Shown here: in pieces, positions 42,681-51,707 of the stretch
How the letters are laid out: every line of letters starts with the position of its first letter
Numbering within the stretch: position 1 is the stretch's first letter
DNA from: Nocardia abscessus NBRC 100374
GTDB taxonomy: Bacteria; Actinomycetota; Actinomycetes; Mycobacteriales; Mycobacteriaceae
Direction: 5' to 3'
Assembly (NCBI RefSeq): GCF_000308455.1
Contig: NZ_BAFP01000001.1
Location: forward strand, 1-64,000
DNA length: 64,000 nucleotides
Made by a program: the position numbers and the translations under genes
The notes under the pieces: generated by a model
The model's input: the letters and a program-made list of their open reading frames with translations, nothing else
Told to the model about the DNA's origin: nothing
Database searches by the model: none

Positions 42681-42711
42681 CGGGCACCGGGGGAGTACCC
42701 CCGAGTGCCCG
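42681..42711 (+). terminator. Hairpin terminator after tRNA-Ala copy 2
   Basis: A 13-bp stem (CGGGCACCGGGGG at 42681-42693 with 42698-42711, one bulged A) and a 4-base loop AGTA. Confidence 0.75.
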
Positions 42712-42928
42712 GTGAACTTCCCGGAGTGAGTCGGCTGCGTCTCCGTCGTCGTCCATCATCCAGCCGCCGACGACGGCTTCCGTGGGTGTTTCCGACCGGG
42801 GGGGTGGTCGTCTTCCGCCTCTGGCGATGCCGTCACCGTGACGCGAGAGGCATCGTGACGTGAGATGGGTGCCTGCCGGTCGGCGCCTCGGCGGGTGGAT
42901 GGATTTCTCGGTCGGGAACCGGATGTTT

Positions 42929-42946
42929 TGTGTCCAATTGGACACA
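42929..42946. promoter_or_regulatory. Perfect 18-bp palindrome, candidate operator or partition site
   Basis: TGTGTCCAATTGGACACA is fully self-complementary and lies 111 bp before the ParA-like start. It is unlike the chromosomal parS sequence. Confidence 0.6.
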
Positions 42947-43057
42947 GAGCACAAGCGGCACAGCCGCGACAGAGCGTGCTAATCGGACGATATTCGCTCG
43001 GCCTGTGCCAGACTGGCCCAGCACAGTAATGCACTCCTCACCCTGGGAGGACCGTCT

Positions 43058-43783
43058 ATGACGAATTCTGTTGCGCCACTCGAATTGCCCGAACCCCTGG
43101 TCATCACGCTGGGGAATCTGAAGGGCGGTGTCGGCAAAACGACATCGGCGTTCTTCTTGGCGAGTTACTTCGCTTCGGTTCACGAACTGCGGGTGCTGGT
43201 GATCGACGCCGACCCGCTCAGCCAGACGGGATACTCCTGGCACCGGCGGCTGGTCAAAGGGGGCGTCGAAGTGCCGTTCGAGCTGGTTGCGTTCCCTTCT
43301 CGACACGTCAACGACTGCATCACCGACAATGCCGCTGATTTCGACGTCATCATCGTGGACGCCGGGGGCGAGTCCGCCGAGATCTTCAAAGCCGCTATTC
43401 CCGAGAGCGATGAACTCCTGCTGTTGACGAGCGTGAGCCCGTCCGAAGTCAAACGTGTGCCGAGCACCTTCAAAGCCGCAGAGGAGGCAGCGGCCGGGAG
43501 CAACCGAGAAATCCGGGTGCGAGTGCTGATGACCAAAGTTCCGGTGATCATGAAGAAAGGCGTGAACGTCTCGACCGAATACCGGGCGCAGCGGGGGCAC
43601 CTGGAAAGCGCGGGATACGACGTGTTCAATTCCTATCTGAGCGCGTGGAAATGGTATCGCGAGGCGGCCGACGGGGAGGTCGGCGAGGGCGCCGAGAACC
43701 CGATCGAGGATCTGGGCGAGTACCGGAAGGTGGGCGACGAGCTGGTGAACTCCTACCGCGTCCTCATGGAGGTGTCGGCCTGA
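43058..43783 (+). CDS. ParA/MinD-family ATPase (plasmid-type partition protein)
   Basis: 241 residues. Deviant Walker A KGGVGKTT (residues about 24-31), an IDADPLSQTGYSWHRRL block replacing the chromosomal DLDPQGN, and VIIVDAGGES as Walker B. It is shorter and clearly distinct from the chromosomal ParA at 10539. Such small ParA proteins usually act in plasmid or integrated-element partition or in positioning protein complexes. GGGAGGA precedes ATG 43058. It overlaps the next gene by one base (TGATG), so the two act together. Confidence 0.85.
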   Translation: MTNSVAPLELPEPLVITLGNLKGGVGKTTSAFFLASYFASVHELRVLVIDADPLSQTGYSWHRRLVKGGVEVPFELVAFPSRHVNDCITDNAADFDVIIVDAGGESAEIFKAAIPESDELLLLTSVSPSEVKRVPSTFKAAEEAAAGSNREIRVRVLMTKVPVIMKKGVNVSTEYRAQRGHLESAGYDVFNSYLSAWKWYREAADGEVGEGAENPIEDLGEYRKVGDELVNSYRVLMEVSA

Positions 43784-44574
43784 TGCCTCCGCAACGCAGG
43801 AAAGGTTCGATCGGCGGCGCGAATCCGCTATCCGACGGCGCCGAGCACACGCCACCGGTCTCGCCGCTGCGCGATGCCGAATGGCGGCGGCCGAAAGCTG
43901 CTGTGAGCCCGAATGTTCTGACCATGCCGGTGCCGGACGCGGGTGACGGTCCACTGAGCGATCGGGAACGGGTCCAACTGACGGCGTGCGAGTCGTCGAT
44001 CGACACGCTGCGCATCGCATTCTGGGCGGCCGGGCGTGCTCTGCAGATCGTGCGGGACGGCCGGCTGTACCGCGACAGCCACGAGACCTTCGACGAGTAC
44101 GTGGAACAGCGGTGGGACATGCAGAGGTCGTACGCGCACAAGCTCATTCGCGCTTGGCCGCTGGCTGCCCGGCTGCATCCGGTGGCGCCCGCGATCAATG
44201 AAGGCCAGGTTCGTGAATTGTTGCCCATCGCAGCCGAATACGGCGAGGACGCGGCGGTCACCGTCTACACCACGATCGCCGCGGGCGCCGACGTGAAGGT
44301 GACCGCGGGAAAGCTCCGGCAAGCGATCGCGCTGCTTCCCGAACGCTATGACGAGGACGTGGTGGTCGAGCGCCTCCAGGCGTGGCTACGCGGTGAACTG
44401 CCGGAGGACCCGAACGATCGTGCGGCGGATATCTTCAGCACCATGGAATCCCGGCTCGCGGCGCTGACCAGGCGCGTCGTCAAGGGATCGAGCGACGATC
44501 CGCGCGCGGCCCGTGAATTCGCCGCGCGGCTGCGGACGATCGCGAAACAGATCGAGGAGCAGATCACCGCATGA
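43783..44574 (+). CDS. Unassigned partner of the ParA-like ATPase (ParB-like candidate)
   Basis: 263 residues, not confidently assigned. A disordered, basic N-terminus (MPPQRRKGSIGG) of about 60 residues is followed by an all-helical region with FDEYVEQRWDMQRSYAHKLIRAWPL, reminiscent of plant/phage DNA-binding proteins that recognise target sites through a KilA- or Rep-like helix set, then EGQVRELLPIAAEYGEDAAV. A C-terminal helix (LRTIAKQIEEQITA) could dimerise. The tight coupling with a ParA-type gene makes a DNA-binding adaptor role likely. No ParB CTP-binding motif is seen. Confidence 0.6.
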   Translation: MPPQRRKGSIGGANPLSDGAEHTPPVSPLRDAEWRRPKAAVSPNVLTMPVPDAGDGPLSDRERVQLTACESSIDTLRIAFWAAGRALQIVRDGRLYRDSHETFDEYVEQRWDMQRSYAHKLIRAWPLAARLHPVAPAINEGQVRELLPIAAEYGEDAAVTVYTTIAAGADVKVTAGKLRQAIALLPERYDEDVVVERLQAWLRGELPEDPNDRAADIFSTMESRLAALTRRVVKGSSDDPRAAREFAARLRTIAKQIEEQITA

Positions 44575-44866
44575 AGTTCCCCGACGCGCGGACGCCGGCG
44601 GCGTTAGCTAATTGCGAATTGATAATTCGGAAAGCTGTAGCGAAACGAGTTATGGTTTTGTTACGAAATATGCGCGTGTTGGGCTTTACGTGATGTGTTC
44701 TATGCCGAAAGGTGAACGCTCGGATCGGATCCGCTGGACTGACGAAGCACCGTGATGGTTTTCGAATCAATTCGAGGTCTTTGGTGAAGTCCGTCGCGCC
44801 GGGAATTGCGGCGACGTACGGGCCCCCCGCCGAAGAACGACGATATGAACATCGGAGGACCGCATC
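44575..44866. other. A+T-richer intergenic stretch
   Basis: 292 bp. About 44604-44690 is markedly A+T-rich for this genome and includes a small hairpin CGAATT-GAT-AATTCG (44615-44629). The promoter of the NlpC/P60 gene should lie here. No gene seen. Confidence 0.55.
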
Positions 44867-45712
44867 ATGGCATCATCGACCGACGTCCGATATATCCGCT
44901 ACCTGCGAAGTGCCGTTTTCTGGGCACTCACCGCCGGAGCGGCCGCCCTCATGGGCATGTTGTTCAGCGCCGCGGAGGCATCGGCACAGCCGGTGACCAT
45001 CCCCGGCGTGGGAACATTCGAGATTTCCGACGAGATTTCATTGCCCGGCCCACCGGAAGAACTGTTCCGGCACAACGCGATACTCCCGGTCACCGACGCT
45101 CCGGTGACGCCCGCGATCTACGAAATCGAGAACACCGCCGCCGCTCCGCTTCCGCAAATCGAAATAGCGCCTGCCACGCTCGGCCCGGCGATCGAGTCCC
45201 CGGTTTCGGTGGTCGTCCCCGTGATCGAGGTACCGCTGCCGACGATGGTTCCGGCGATCGAGATCCCGCTGCTGGGCGCGCTTCCGGAAATCGAGCTTCC
45301 CTTCCTCTCGGACCTTCCGCAGATCATGCCCCGGGCGCCCACCCCGCCCGCCACGGTGATCCCGCAGAAGACCGCAGGCGAAATGGCAGTCGACGCGGCA
45401 CGAACCAAACTCGGCGCCGACTACAACTACGGCGCGGTCGGCCCCGACTCCTTCGATTGCTCGGGCCTGGTGCAGTGGTCATACGATCAGGCCGGCGTAG
45501 AACTCCCGCGCACCAGCTACGACCAGCTCGCCACCGGAACACCGATACCGCTCGACGATCTGCAGCCGGGCGACATGGTCTCGTACTACGGCGGAAGCCA
45601 CTCCGCCCTCTACGCCGGCGACGGCAAAGTCATCCACGCATCGACCTATGGCATCGGGGTGACCACCTCCCCGCTCTCCTCGATGCCGGTGACCGGTGCC
45701 CGCCGATTCTGA
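44867..45712 (+). CDS. Secreted NlpC/P60 peptidoglycan hydrolase
   Basis: 281 residues. A signal peptide with a long n-region and hydrophobic core (about 15-38) ends in ASA before Gln41. A proline- and isoleucine-rich linker of about 120 residues contains repeated IEIP/IELP segments. The NlpC/P60 domain (about 170-281) has catalytic Cys198 (DSFDCSGLV), His245 (GGSHSALYAGDG) and His257 (VIHAS). It should cut the gamma-D-Glu-mDAP bond in cell-wall peptides, as RipA/RipD-type enzymes do. GGAGGA lies seven bases before the ATG. Confidence 0.9.
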   Translation: MASSTDVRYIRYLRSAVFWALTAGAAALMGMLFSAAEASAQPVTIPGVGTFEISDEISLPGPPEELFRHNAILPVTDAPVTPAIYEIENTAAAPLPQIEIAPATLGPAIESPVSVVVPVIEVPLPTMVPAIEIPLLGALPEIELPFLSDLPQIMPRAPTPPATVIPQKTAGEMAVDAARTKLGADYNYGAVGPDSFDCSGLVQWSYDQAGVELPRTSYDQLATGTPIPLDDLQPGDMVSYYGGSHSALYAGDGKVIHASTYGIGVTTSPLSSMPVTGARRF

Positions 45713-45774
45713 CTTCCTCGAACTCCTCGACAGCCACCACAGTCGCGAGCACCGGCAGACGCGTGGCAGCGGTT

Positions 45775-46479
45775 TCACTGAGTGAGGGGACCGTGCCGGT
45801 CCAGATGCAGGTAGGTGAATCCGGTGACGAGCAGGCACACGACGGTCGCGGTGATCAGCATGGCCCAGCCGGCGACCAGCAGGCTCAGCAGACCGCCGAG
45901 CAGTGCTCCGAGCGCGAAACTCGCATAGAGCAAGAAGTATCCGAGCCAGTCCGCGTAGTCGCCGCCGCTGATATGACGTTCGATGCCCTGCCCCATCTTG
46001 ACCAGGGTTCCCGTGACATAACTGAGCGGCACCGACACCTCACCGTTCTGCACGAACGACGTATTGAGCGCCCCGACGCCGAAGGCGACGAACATGATCG
46101 GCAGCAGCCCGATCGGCTCGGTGGTCGTCTGGTACTCCAGGATATCGATGACGCAAGCGAGCGCCAGGCAGACGGTGGTGAGCAGGGTGGGTCCATGCGG
46201 GTGCCCGGACCAGTAGCGCCTGCGGCACCACGAGGCCACGACCACACCGGAGAGGAACGACATCAGCAATCCGGCGGCCGCCAACGCCATGTCCGGCTCG
46301 TCGTGGAAATACCCGAGGACGGCGCGTTCGGTATTGCCCGTCATGAAGGTGACGAAATAGCCAGCCGTATGCATGAACGCCGCCGCGCCGATCAGCCCGG
46401 CGAGCGCGGCCAGCACCCAGGACAGTCTGGCCTCGCTGTCGAAAAGCGCCTCTTTGCGACTTTCTTCCAGCTCCGGCAC
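45775..46479 (-). CDS. DUF1275 (YoaK-like) membrane protein
   Basis: About 234 residues with six predicted membrane helices and the family signatures AAFMHTAGYFVTFMTGNTER and VGALNTSFVQNGEVSVPLSYVTGTLVKMGQ. Function of DUF1275 is unknown. GTG 46479 is preceded by GGAAGGAG; an upstream in-frame GTG at 46509 would add ten residues. It converges on the NlpC/P60 gene and is divergent from the SDR remnant. Confidence 0.87.
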   Translation of the reverse strand: MPELEESRKEALFDSEARLSWVLAALAGLIGAAAFMHTAGYFVTFMTGNTERAVLGYFHDEPDMALAAAGLLMSFLSGVVVASWCRRRYWSGHPHGPTLLTTVCLALACVIDILEYQTTTEPIGLLPIMFVAFGVGALNTSFVQNGEVSVPLSYVTGTLVKMGQGIERHISGGDYADWLGYFLLYASFALGALLGGLLSLLVAGWAMLITATVVCLLVTGFTYLHLDRHGPLTQ

Positions 46480-46707
46480 GGGTCGAACTCCTTCCGGTAA
46501 GGGCGGCACCCCAGTGAAGCAGGCTTCTCAACGGAATCCGCCAACGCAGCGCCGGTGGTTGCCGATCGATCGCCATCGCGCGGCGGCGGCAGTTGGTTCC
46601 TGCGCGGTAACCGAGTAATTCGGAAGTGCCGTCTTCCGCTGGTCCACGACGGTGACGCAAGATCCTGTCGGTTACGAAAAGTAACTGACCAAGAAGGGAT
46701 CCCGATC

Positions 46708-47217
46708 GTGAACGCAGGAAAGAAGGCCGTGGTGACCGGCGGCACGCACGGCATGGGGCTGGCCATCGTGGAGGCGCTGCTCGACGAGGGGGTGCAGGTC
46801 GTGCTCACCGGCCGCAACGAGCACACTTCGATCGTCTTCACCACCGTCGCCAACGACGTCGTATTCCCTGGACTCAGCGCGTATTCCGGATCGAAGGAAG
46901 CGCTGCGGGCGATCGCCCAGGTGCCGGCGGCCGAGTTGCTGCCGCGCCGGATCAGGGTGAACTCGGTGGCGCCCGGGTTCATCGAGACGACGACGATGGG
47001 CGTGGTCGGGCTGACCGAACAGCAGCGGGCCGAATTCCTGGAACAGGGTGAGCGCAGTACGCCGTTGCGGCGCAACGGAACTGTGCACGAGGTCGCGAAG
47101 GCCGCACTGTTCCTTGCCTTCGACGCAACGTTCACCACGGGCGTCGAGCTTCCGGTCGACGGTGGTTGGGCGCAGGGGCTCGGGGCGGCCGGGGCGGAAG
47201 CCGAGGCGGCGGCATGA
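46708..47217 (+). pseudogene. SDR oxidoreductase with internal in-frame deletion
   Basis: 169 codons, against about 245 for the family. The N-terminal Rossmann start is intact ([20 protein letters not shown]...VVLTGRNE), but the next residues jump directly to [25 protein letters not shown]. The part normally carrying the second half of the NAD fold, including the NNAG/NAGV motif, is gone (about 75 residues). The YxxxK pair survives (AYSGSKEA), while the catalytic serine position appears to be Val. The frame stays open, so a short protein may be made, but dehydrogenase activity is unlikely. It overlaps the next gene (ATGA). Confidence 0.75.
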
Positions 47218-47699
47218 CCCAGCAGGTGACGGCGTTCGCGGAGATCGAGGCGGAGTTCGACGCCTACGTCGGGCGGATCGTCTACTCGACCATGGTGACG
47301 GTGGACAAGCGGAACCGGCCGCGCACCAGGGTGCTGATCCCGATCTGGGAAAAGATGGACGGCCGCCCGCTCGGTTGGCTGGGCACCTACCGGACGCCGG
47401 TCAAAGCAGCGCACATCGCGAACAACCCGCATGTCAATTTCTCCTACTGGGCGCAGGGCACCAACAACTCGGTCGCGGTCGACGCGACCGCGGAGTGGGT
47501 CGACACCCCCGAGATCCGGCAGCGGGTGTGGGAGTTGTACCGCAAGACGAGTCCGCGTGGCGCCGGCTACGACCTCGGGCAGTTCTGGCGGTCGCCGCAG
47601 GATCCCCAGCTGCAGATCCTGCGATTGGAGCCGTGGCGCGTCCAGGTGATCCGGGGCATGGATCTGCGCAGCCGGATCTGGCAGGCGCCCTCCGCGTAG
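47214..47699 (+). CDS. Pyridoxamine 5'-phosphate oxidase-fold protein
   Basis: 161 residues. The split-barrel fold of flavin-binding PNPOx-like proteins is suggested by [32 protein letters not shown] and by [35 protein letters not shown]. Such proteins bind FMN, F420 or haem; which one cannot be told. Start overlaps the SDR remnant stop by 4 bp, so they are coupled. Confidence 0.8.
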   Translation: MTQQVTAFAEIEAEFDAYVGRIVYSTMVTVDKRNRPRTRVLIPIWEKMDGRPLGWLGTYRTPVKAAHIANNPHVNFSYWAQGTNNSVAVDATAEWVDTPEIRQRVWELYRKTSPRGAGYDLGQFWRSPQDPQLQILRLEPWRVQVIRGMDLRSRIWQAPSA

Positions 47700-47756
47700 G
47701 GGCGGGCGCTCGGCCGAGGCCGCCCCGGTCGGTCGCCGCTCGGTTACCGTGCTGAG

Positions 47757-48692
47757 GTGGATACTGTGCTCGATTTCCTGGTGACCGAGCCGGTGGCGAC
47801 GGCGCCGCTCGATGATGTCGCCGCGGCGTGGACGCGACACCGCGTGGCCGCGAATCGATTCGACCAGCCGGTGGAGGTGGCGATCGCGGGCGGTTTCGGC
47901 GCCGATCGGCTCGGGTACGCCTTCCTGTCCGGTTATCAGGAGGCGTTGCGCACGTTGATTCCGGACCTGCCGGAGGACGAGCTGGTCGCGATGTGCGCGA
48001 CCGAGGAGGGCGGCGGTCACCCCGCCGCGATCCGCGCCACACTCACCGAACGGGACGGCGTCTGGGTGGTCAACGGGACGAAATCGTTCGTGACCATGGG
48101 TTCTTTCGCGCGGCGGCTGGTGGTGATCGCCAGCGTCGGCACATCGTCCGACGAGCGGAATATGCTGCGCGCCTGCATGATCGAGGCTCGTGCTGCCGGG
48201 GTGCGCCGGACCGACCACCCCGCACTGCCGTTCGCGCCCGAGGTTGCGCACTCTTCGGTCGTGCTGACCGACGTGCCCGCGCGTGTGCTTCCCGGCGACG
48301 GGTATCTGGACTACCTCAAGCCTTTCCGCACGATCGAGGACATCCACGTGCTCGCCGCCACTTTGGGCTGGCTGGTGCGGGTGGCCCGAGCGTCGGACTG
48401 GCCGCAGGCGAGCAGGCAGCGGCTGCTGACCCTGGTGGCCGCCGTACGCGGCCTCGACATCGATGCGCCGAGTTCCCCCGGTGTCCACATAGCACTCGGC
48501 GGCCTCTTCGAATCGTTCGGTGATCTGCTGGCCGGACTCGAGCCGCTGTGGCAGACAGCGGACCTGGTGACCCGGCAGCGGTGGGAGCGCGACCGGCCGT
48601 TGCTCGCGACCGCCGGGCGTGTGCGCGGCCAACGGCTGGCCGCCGCGTGGCGTGCGGTCGAACCGTCCGAACCAGCCGGAACAGGGGTCTGA
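47757..48692 (+). CDS. Short acyl-CoA dehydrogenase-like protein
   Basis: 311 residues, GTG start (a GTG nine bases later is also possible). The central flavin-barrel motifs are present: MCATEEGGGHPAAIRATLTERDGVWVVNGTKSFVTMGSFA. The N- and C-terminal helical domains are shortened compared with normal acyl-CoA dehydrogenases (about 380 residues), and the usual catalytic Glu region is not evident. It may be an oxidoreductase of unusual substrate or a degenerate member. Tandem hairpins after the stop mark the end of the transcript. Confidence 0.7.
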   Translation: MDTVLDFLVTEPVATAPLDDVAAAWTRHRVAANRFDQPVEVAIAGGFGADRLGYAFLSGYQEALRTLIPDLPEDELVAMCATEEGGGHPAAIRATLTERDGVWVVNGTKSFVTMGSFARRLVVIASVGTSSDERNMLRACMIEARAAGVRRTDHPALPFAPEVAHSSVVLTDVPARVLPGDGYLDYLKPFRTIEDIHVLAATLGWLVRVARASDWPQASRQRLLTLVAAVRGLDIDAPSSPGVHIALGGLFESFGDLLAGLEPLWQTADLVTRQRWERDRPLLATAGRVRGQRLAAAWRAVEPSEPAGTGV

Positions 48693-48711
48693 CCTGGCCC
48701 GGAAATGGGGA

Positions 48712-48780
48712 GCGGGCCTCGGCGAAGGGGGGGAGTTAGCCGAGGCCCGCGTAGGGTCGGCCCGGGGGGGAGGGGCCGAC
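48712..48780 (+). terminator. Two tandem terminator-like hairpins
   Basis: First stem: GCGGGCCTCGGC (48712-48723) with 48739-48750, perfect 12 bp. Second: GTCGGCCC (48756-48763) with 48773-48780, 8 bp. Both have G-rich loops. Confidence 0.75.
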
Positions 48781-49525
48781 GTGAACGATGCTACTCGATG
48801 ATGTGCGATCGTGTGTGCGTGGGGACTACCACTTTCCAAGTTTTTTCGGGCGGGATTACTTTCCGGATCGCTGGTAGCCGACACCATCGGTGGAGTGGGC
48901 GCCCGCGCCGATCCTGACCGTTGGCCCGATATTTGCCAAAATCCCTGGCGAGCAAGCTGTTCCGTGCTGCCATGTCGATGTGACCTGCTACGGCGCCGAG
49001 GGCTGCGAACCATGCCGACCGGTCGCCGTACGACAAATCCCCTGCAGGCTTCGGGCGTGTCGACCGCCTCTGAACGGTTTGCCGCGTGTCGCGATTCGAG
49101 CACCGCATCGGAACTTGTCGTACGCCGATGCGAACATACGTTCGTGTCCACTATCTCGACAGTTCGGGCGGAACGCACCACCTCTGCGCACCGTCGTGCG
49201 CTCGAGCTTCCGCTGTCCGAGTACGGGTCTCACGCGATTCGGGTAGTCCGCTACGCACGCTTCGAGGCCTGGGCACGCGGGATCATCGAACCGGTCGCAT
49301 TCCGATCCGGTACCCCCGAGCACTACTGGATCGGAATGCGGCCTTCTCGCGTGATGCGATTTCCCCGGTCGTTGCCGGCCCACCGGAACAAATCGGATGA
49401 ATTTGTCGGCGGCCGGGACAATACTGACCCGGTATCGGCCGGTCACCCGATTCAGCGAATTGATCGGCGCCCGGGACTCCTGGCGTCACACGCCGACCAC
49501 AGAGAACATCAACCTCAGGAGAATC
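48781..49525. other. Gene-free interval before the ABC exporter
   Basis: 745 bp. Open frames here show no recognisable product. It must contain the promoter of the exporter genes. I see no other structure in it. Confidence 0.6.
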
Positions 49526-50527
49526 ATGCCCGACGCAATAGTCGCCGAGGGTCTGGTCAAAAGATATGGCCAGCTGGTGGCCCTCGACGGACTCGACCTG
49601 CGGGTCCCGGAAGGAACCGTCACCGCCCTGCTCGGACCCAACGGCGCAGGTAAGACCACCACCGTCCGGGTGTTCACCACCCTGCTGGTGCCGGATGCCG
49701 GACACGCGACGGTCGCGGGAATCGACGTGCTGCGCGATCCGCAGGCGTTGCGCTCGCACATCGGTGCGTCGGGACAGTACGCCGCGGTCGACGAATACCT
49801 CACCGGTTTCGAGAATTTGGAAATGGTGGGACGTCTTTATCACATGGGCGTGCAGCGCAGTAAGGAACGCGCGCGCGAATTGCTCGAACGATTCCGGCTC
49901 ACCGAAGCCGCGGACCGGCCGGTCAAGGGCTACTCCGGCGGCATGCGGCGTCGCCTCGACCTGGCCGGCGCTCTGGTCGCGAATCCACCCGTCCTGTTTC
50001 TCGACGAGCCGACCACCGGACTGGATCCCCGTGCGCGCTTGGACCTTTGGGACGTCATCGAGGAACTCGTCGCGGGCGGGACCACGTTGTTGCTCACCAC
50101 CCAGTACATGGAGGAGGCCGACCGGCTCGCCGACTCCATCGCGGTGATCGACCACGGCAAGGTGATCGCCAAGGGCACCGCGGACGAACTCAAGACCATG
50201 GTCGGCGGCGACCGCATCGAGCTGACCGTGGACCGCGCGGACAATCTCGGCACGGCCGAGGCCGCACTGAAGAGCCTGGCCGACGGCGAGATCCATCTCG
50301 AGCCGGGATTGCGCCGGATCATCGTCCCGGTCGCCGACGGATCACAGGCGCTGGTCGAGGCGGTCGGACGGCTGGCCGAGCACAACGTGCAGATCCACGA
50401 CGTCGGCCTGCGGCGCCCGTCGCTGGACGACGTCTTCCTCACCCTCACCGGTCATGAAGCGGTGACGTCGGCCGACGGCCACAAGGCGAACGACAAGCTG
50501 GAAGCTACGGAAGGAACGATCCGATGA
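49526..50527 (+). CDS. ABC transporter ATP-binding protein (DrrA family)
   Basis: 333 residues. Walker A GPNGAGKTT (about 38-46), signature YSGGMRRRLDLAGAL, Walker B PPVLFLDEPTTGLDPRAR and the C-terminal LRRPSLDDVFLTLTGHE of the daunorubicin-resistance (DrrA) family. It powers export of a drug or lipid through the permease encoded next. AGGAGA lies before ATG 49526. The stop overlaps the permease start (ATGA). Confidence 0.93.
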   Translation: MPDAIVAEGLVKRYGQLVALDGLDLRVPEGTVTALLGPNGAGKTTTVRVFTTLLVPDAGHATVAGIDVLRDPQALRSHIGASGQYAAVDEYLTGFENLEMVGRLYHMGVQRSKERARELLERFRLTEAADRPVKGYSGGMRRRLDLAGALVANPPVLFLDEPTTGLDPRARLDLWDVIEELVAGGTTLLLTTQYMEEADRLADSIAVIDHGKVIAKGTADELKTMVGGDRIELTVDRADNLGTAEAALKSLADGEIHLEPGLRRIIVPVADGSQALVEAVGRLAEHNVQIHDVGLRRPSLDDVFLTLTGHEAVTSADGHKANDKLEATEGTIR

Positions 50528-51372
50528 CCGCGACGGCCCCGTCTCTGGCACGGCCCTCGCTGGGCGAGCGACTGTCCATCGTGGTCAGCGACAGCGTGAC
50601 CATCGCGAAACGCAACGTCATCAAGATCAAGCGGGTGCCCGATGTCCTGATCTTCTCCACGCTCTCGCCGATCATGTTCGTGCTGTTGTTCGCCTACGTC
50701 TTCGGCGCGGCCATCGACGTGCCCGGTCTGTCCGGCGGCTATCGCGAGTTCCTCATCGCGGGCATCTTCGCGCAGACCGTGGTGTTCGGCGCGACCTTCA
50801 CCGGCGCGGGCCTGGCCGAGGATATGCAGAAGGGCATCATCGACCGGTTCCGCTCGCTGCCGATGGCCTCGTCGGCGGTGCTGGTGGGCCGCACGATCAG
50901 CGACGTGGTGATCAATGTGGTGAGCCTGACGGTCATGTCGGTGACCGGTCTGGTAGTCGGCTGGCGGATCCGCGGATCGTTCCTGGACGCGGTGCTGGCC
51001 TACATCCTGCTGCTGCTGTTCGCCTACGCGGTGTCCTGGATCATGGCCGTGGTCGGTCTGCTGGTGCGGACGCCCGAGGTGTTCAACAACGCCAGCTTCA
51101 TGGTGATCTTCCCGCTCACCTTCATCGCCAACACGTTCGTCCCCAGTGAAAAGCTGCCCCCCGTGCTGCGCGTGATCGCGGAATGGAACCCGGTGTCGGC
51201 ACTCACCCAGGCGACCCGTGATCTGTTCGGTAACACCAACCCGCTCGCACCACCGCCGCAAGCCTGGTCGCTGCAGCATCCCGTCATCACCTCCCTGGTC
51301 TGGGTGGTGGTGATCCTGGTGGTGTTCGTGCCGCTGGCTCTGCGTCAGTACAAGAAGACCGTCAGTCGCTGA
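50524..51372 (+). CDS. ABC-2 type transporter permease (DrrB family)
   Basis: 282 residues with six membrane helices of the ABC-2 type. Family features include VTIAKRNVIKIKRVPDVLIFSTLSPIMFVLLFAYVFG near the N-terminus, GLAEDMQKGIIDRFRSLPM, and NTFVPSEKLPPVLRVIAEWNPVSALTQATRDL towards the C-terminus. Works with the ATPase encoded immediately upstream. Substrate unknown. Confidence 0.93.
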   Translation: MTATAPSLARPSLGERLSIVVSDSVTIAKRNVIKIKRVPDVLIFSTLSPIMFVLLFAYVFGAAIDVPGLSGGYREFLIAGIFAQTVVFGATFTGAGLAEDMQKGIIDRFRSLPMASSAVLVGRTISDVVINVVSLTVMSVTGLVVGWRIRGSFLDAVLAYILLLLFAYAVSWIMAVVGLLVRTPEVFNNASFMVIFPLTFIANTFVPSEKLPPVLRVIAEWNPVSALTQATRDLFGNTNPLAPPPQAWSLQHPVITSLVWVVVILVVFVPLALRQYKKTVSR

Positions 51373-51387
51373 TCTCCGACGCCCGGG

Positions 51388-51600
51388 TCAGTGATCGTGC
51401 TCCGCGCCGGCTTCCGCCAAAGAGGTCGGCGCGGAGCCATTGCGGGAGTATCCGATGCGCGGTGGCGCCGGGGCGGGTTCGGGCTGCTGAGGCCTGCGGG
51501 TGCGGATCAAATAAGCCACGCCACCGGCCAGCGCGACGGCGGCCGCGACGATGAGCCGGTTACGTGAACGCGAAGAGACATGCAGGCGCCCCGAGGTCAT
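51388..51600 (-). CDS. Small single-pass membrane protein
   Basis: 70 residues, MTSGRLHVSSRSRN followed by one membrane helix (RLIVAAAVALAGGVAYLI) and a polar, proline-rich tail ending EHDH. No family recognised. It is divergent from ppiA, in the position of Rv0008c (a membrane protein) in M. tuberculosis, though I cannot claim homology. No strong ribosome site is visible. Confidence 0.6.
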   Translation of the reverse strand: MTSGRLHVSSRSRNRLIVAAAVALAGGVAYLIRTRRPQQPEPAPAPPRIGYSRNGSAPTSLAEAGAEHDH

Positions 51601-51707
51601 GGGAACCACTCTATGCACAGCCCGGCGATTCGCGCAGGAGTCCCAGCTCACAGTGCGGTCCGGCCCAGTTCCGCGGCCGAGCCGCCGACCGTGGCACGAT
51701 GGGCGGC

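Larger units (their letters stand above)
42621..43057. other. Intergenic region before the second parA-like gene
   Basis: 437 bp. It contains the hairpin at 42681 and the 18-bp palindrome at 42929. I see no gene in it. Confidence 0.6.

Noticed and set aside
42673..42954. A 93-codon minus-strand frame upstream of the ParA-like gene
   Set aside because: It spans the hairpin and the palindrome, has no recognisable product and no ribosome site.
46392..49181. A 929-codon minus-strand open frame across the SDR, PNPOx and dehydrogenase genes
   Set aside because: Composition is arginine/histidine-rich and it is the shadow of recognisable plus-strand genes.
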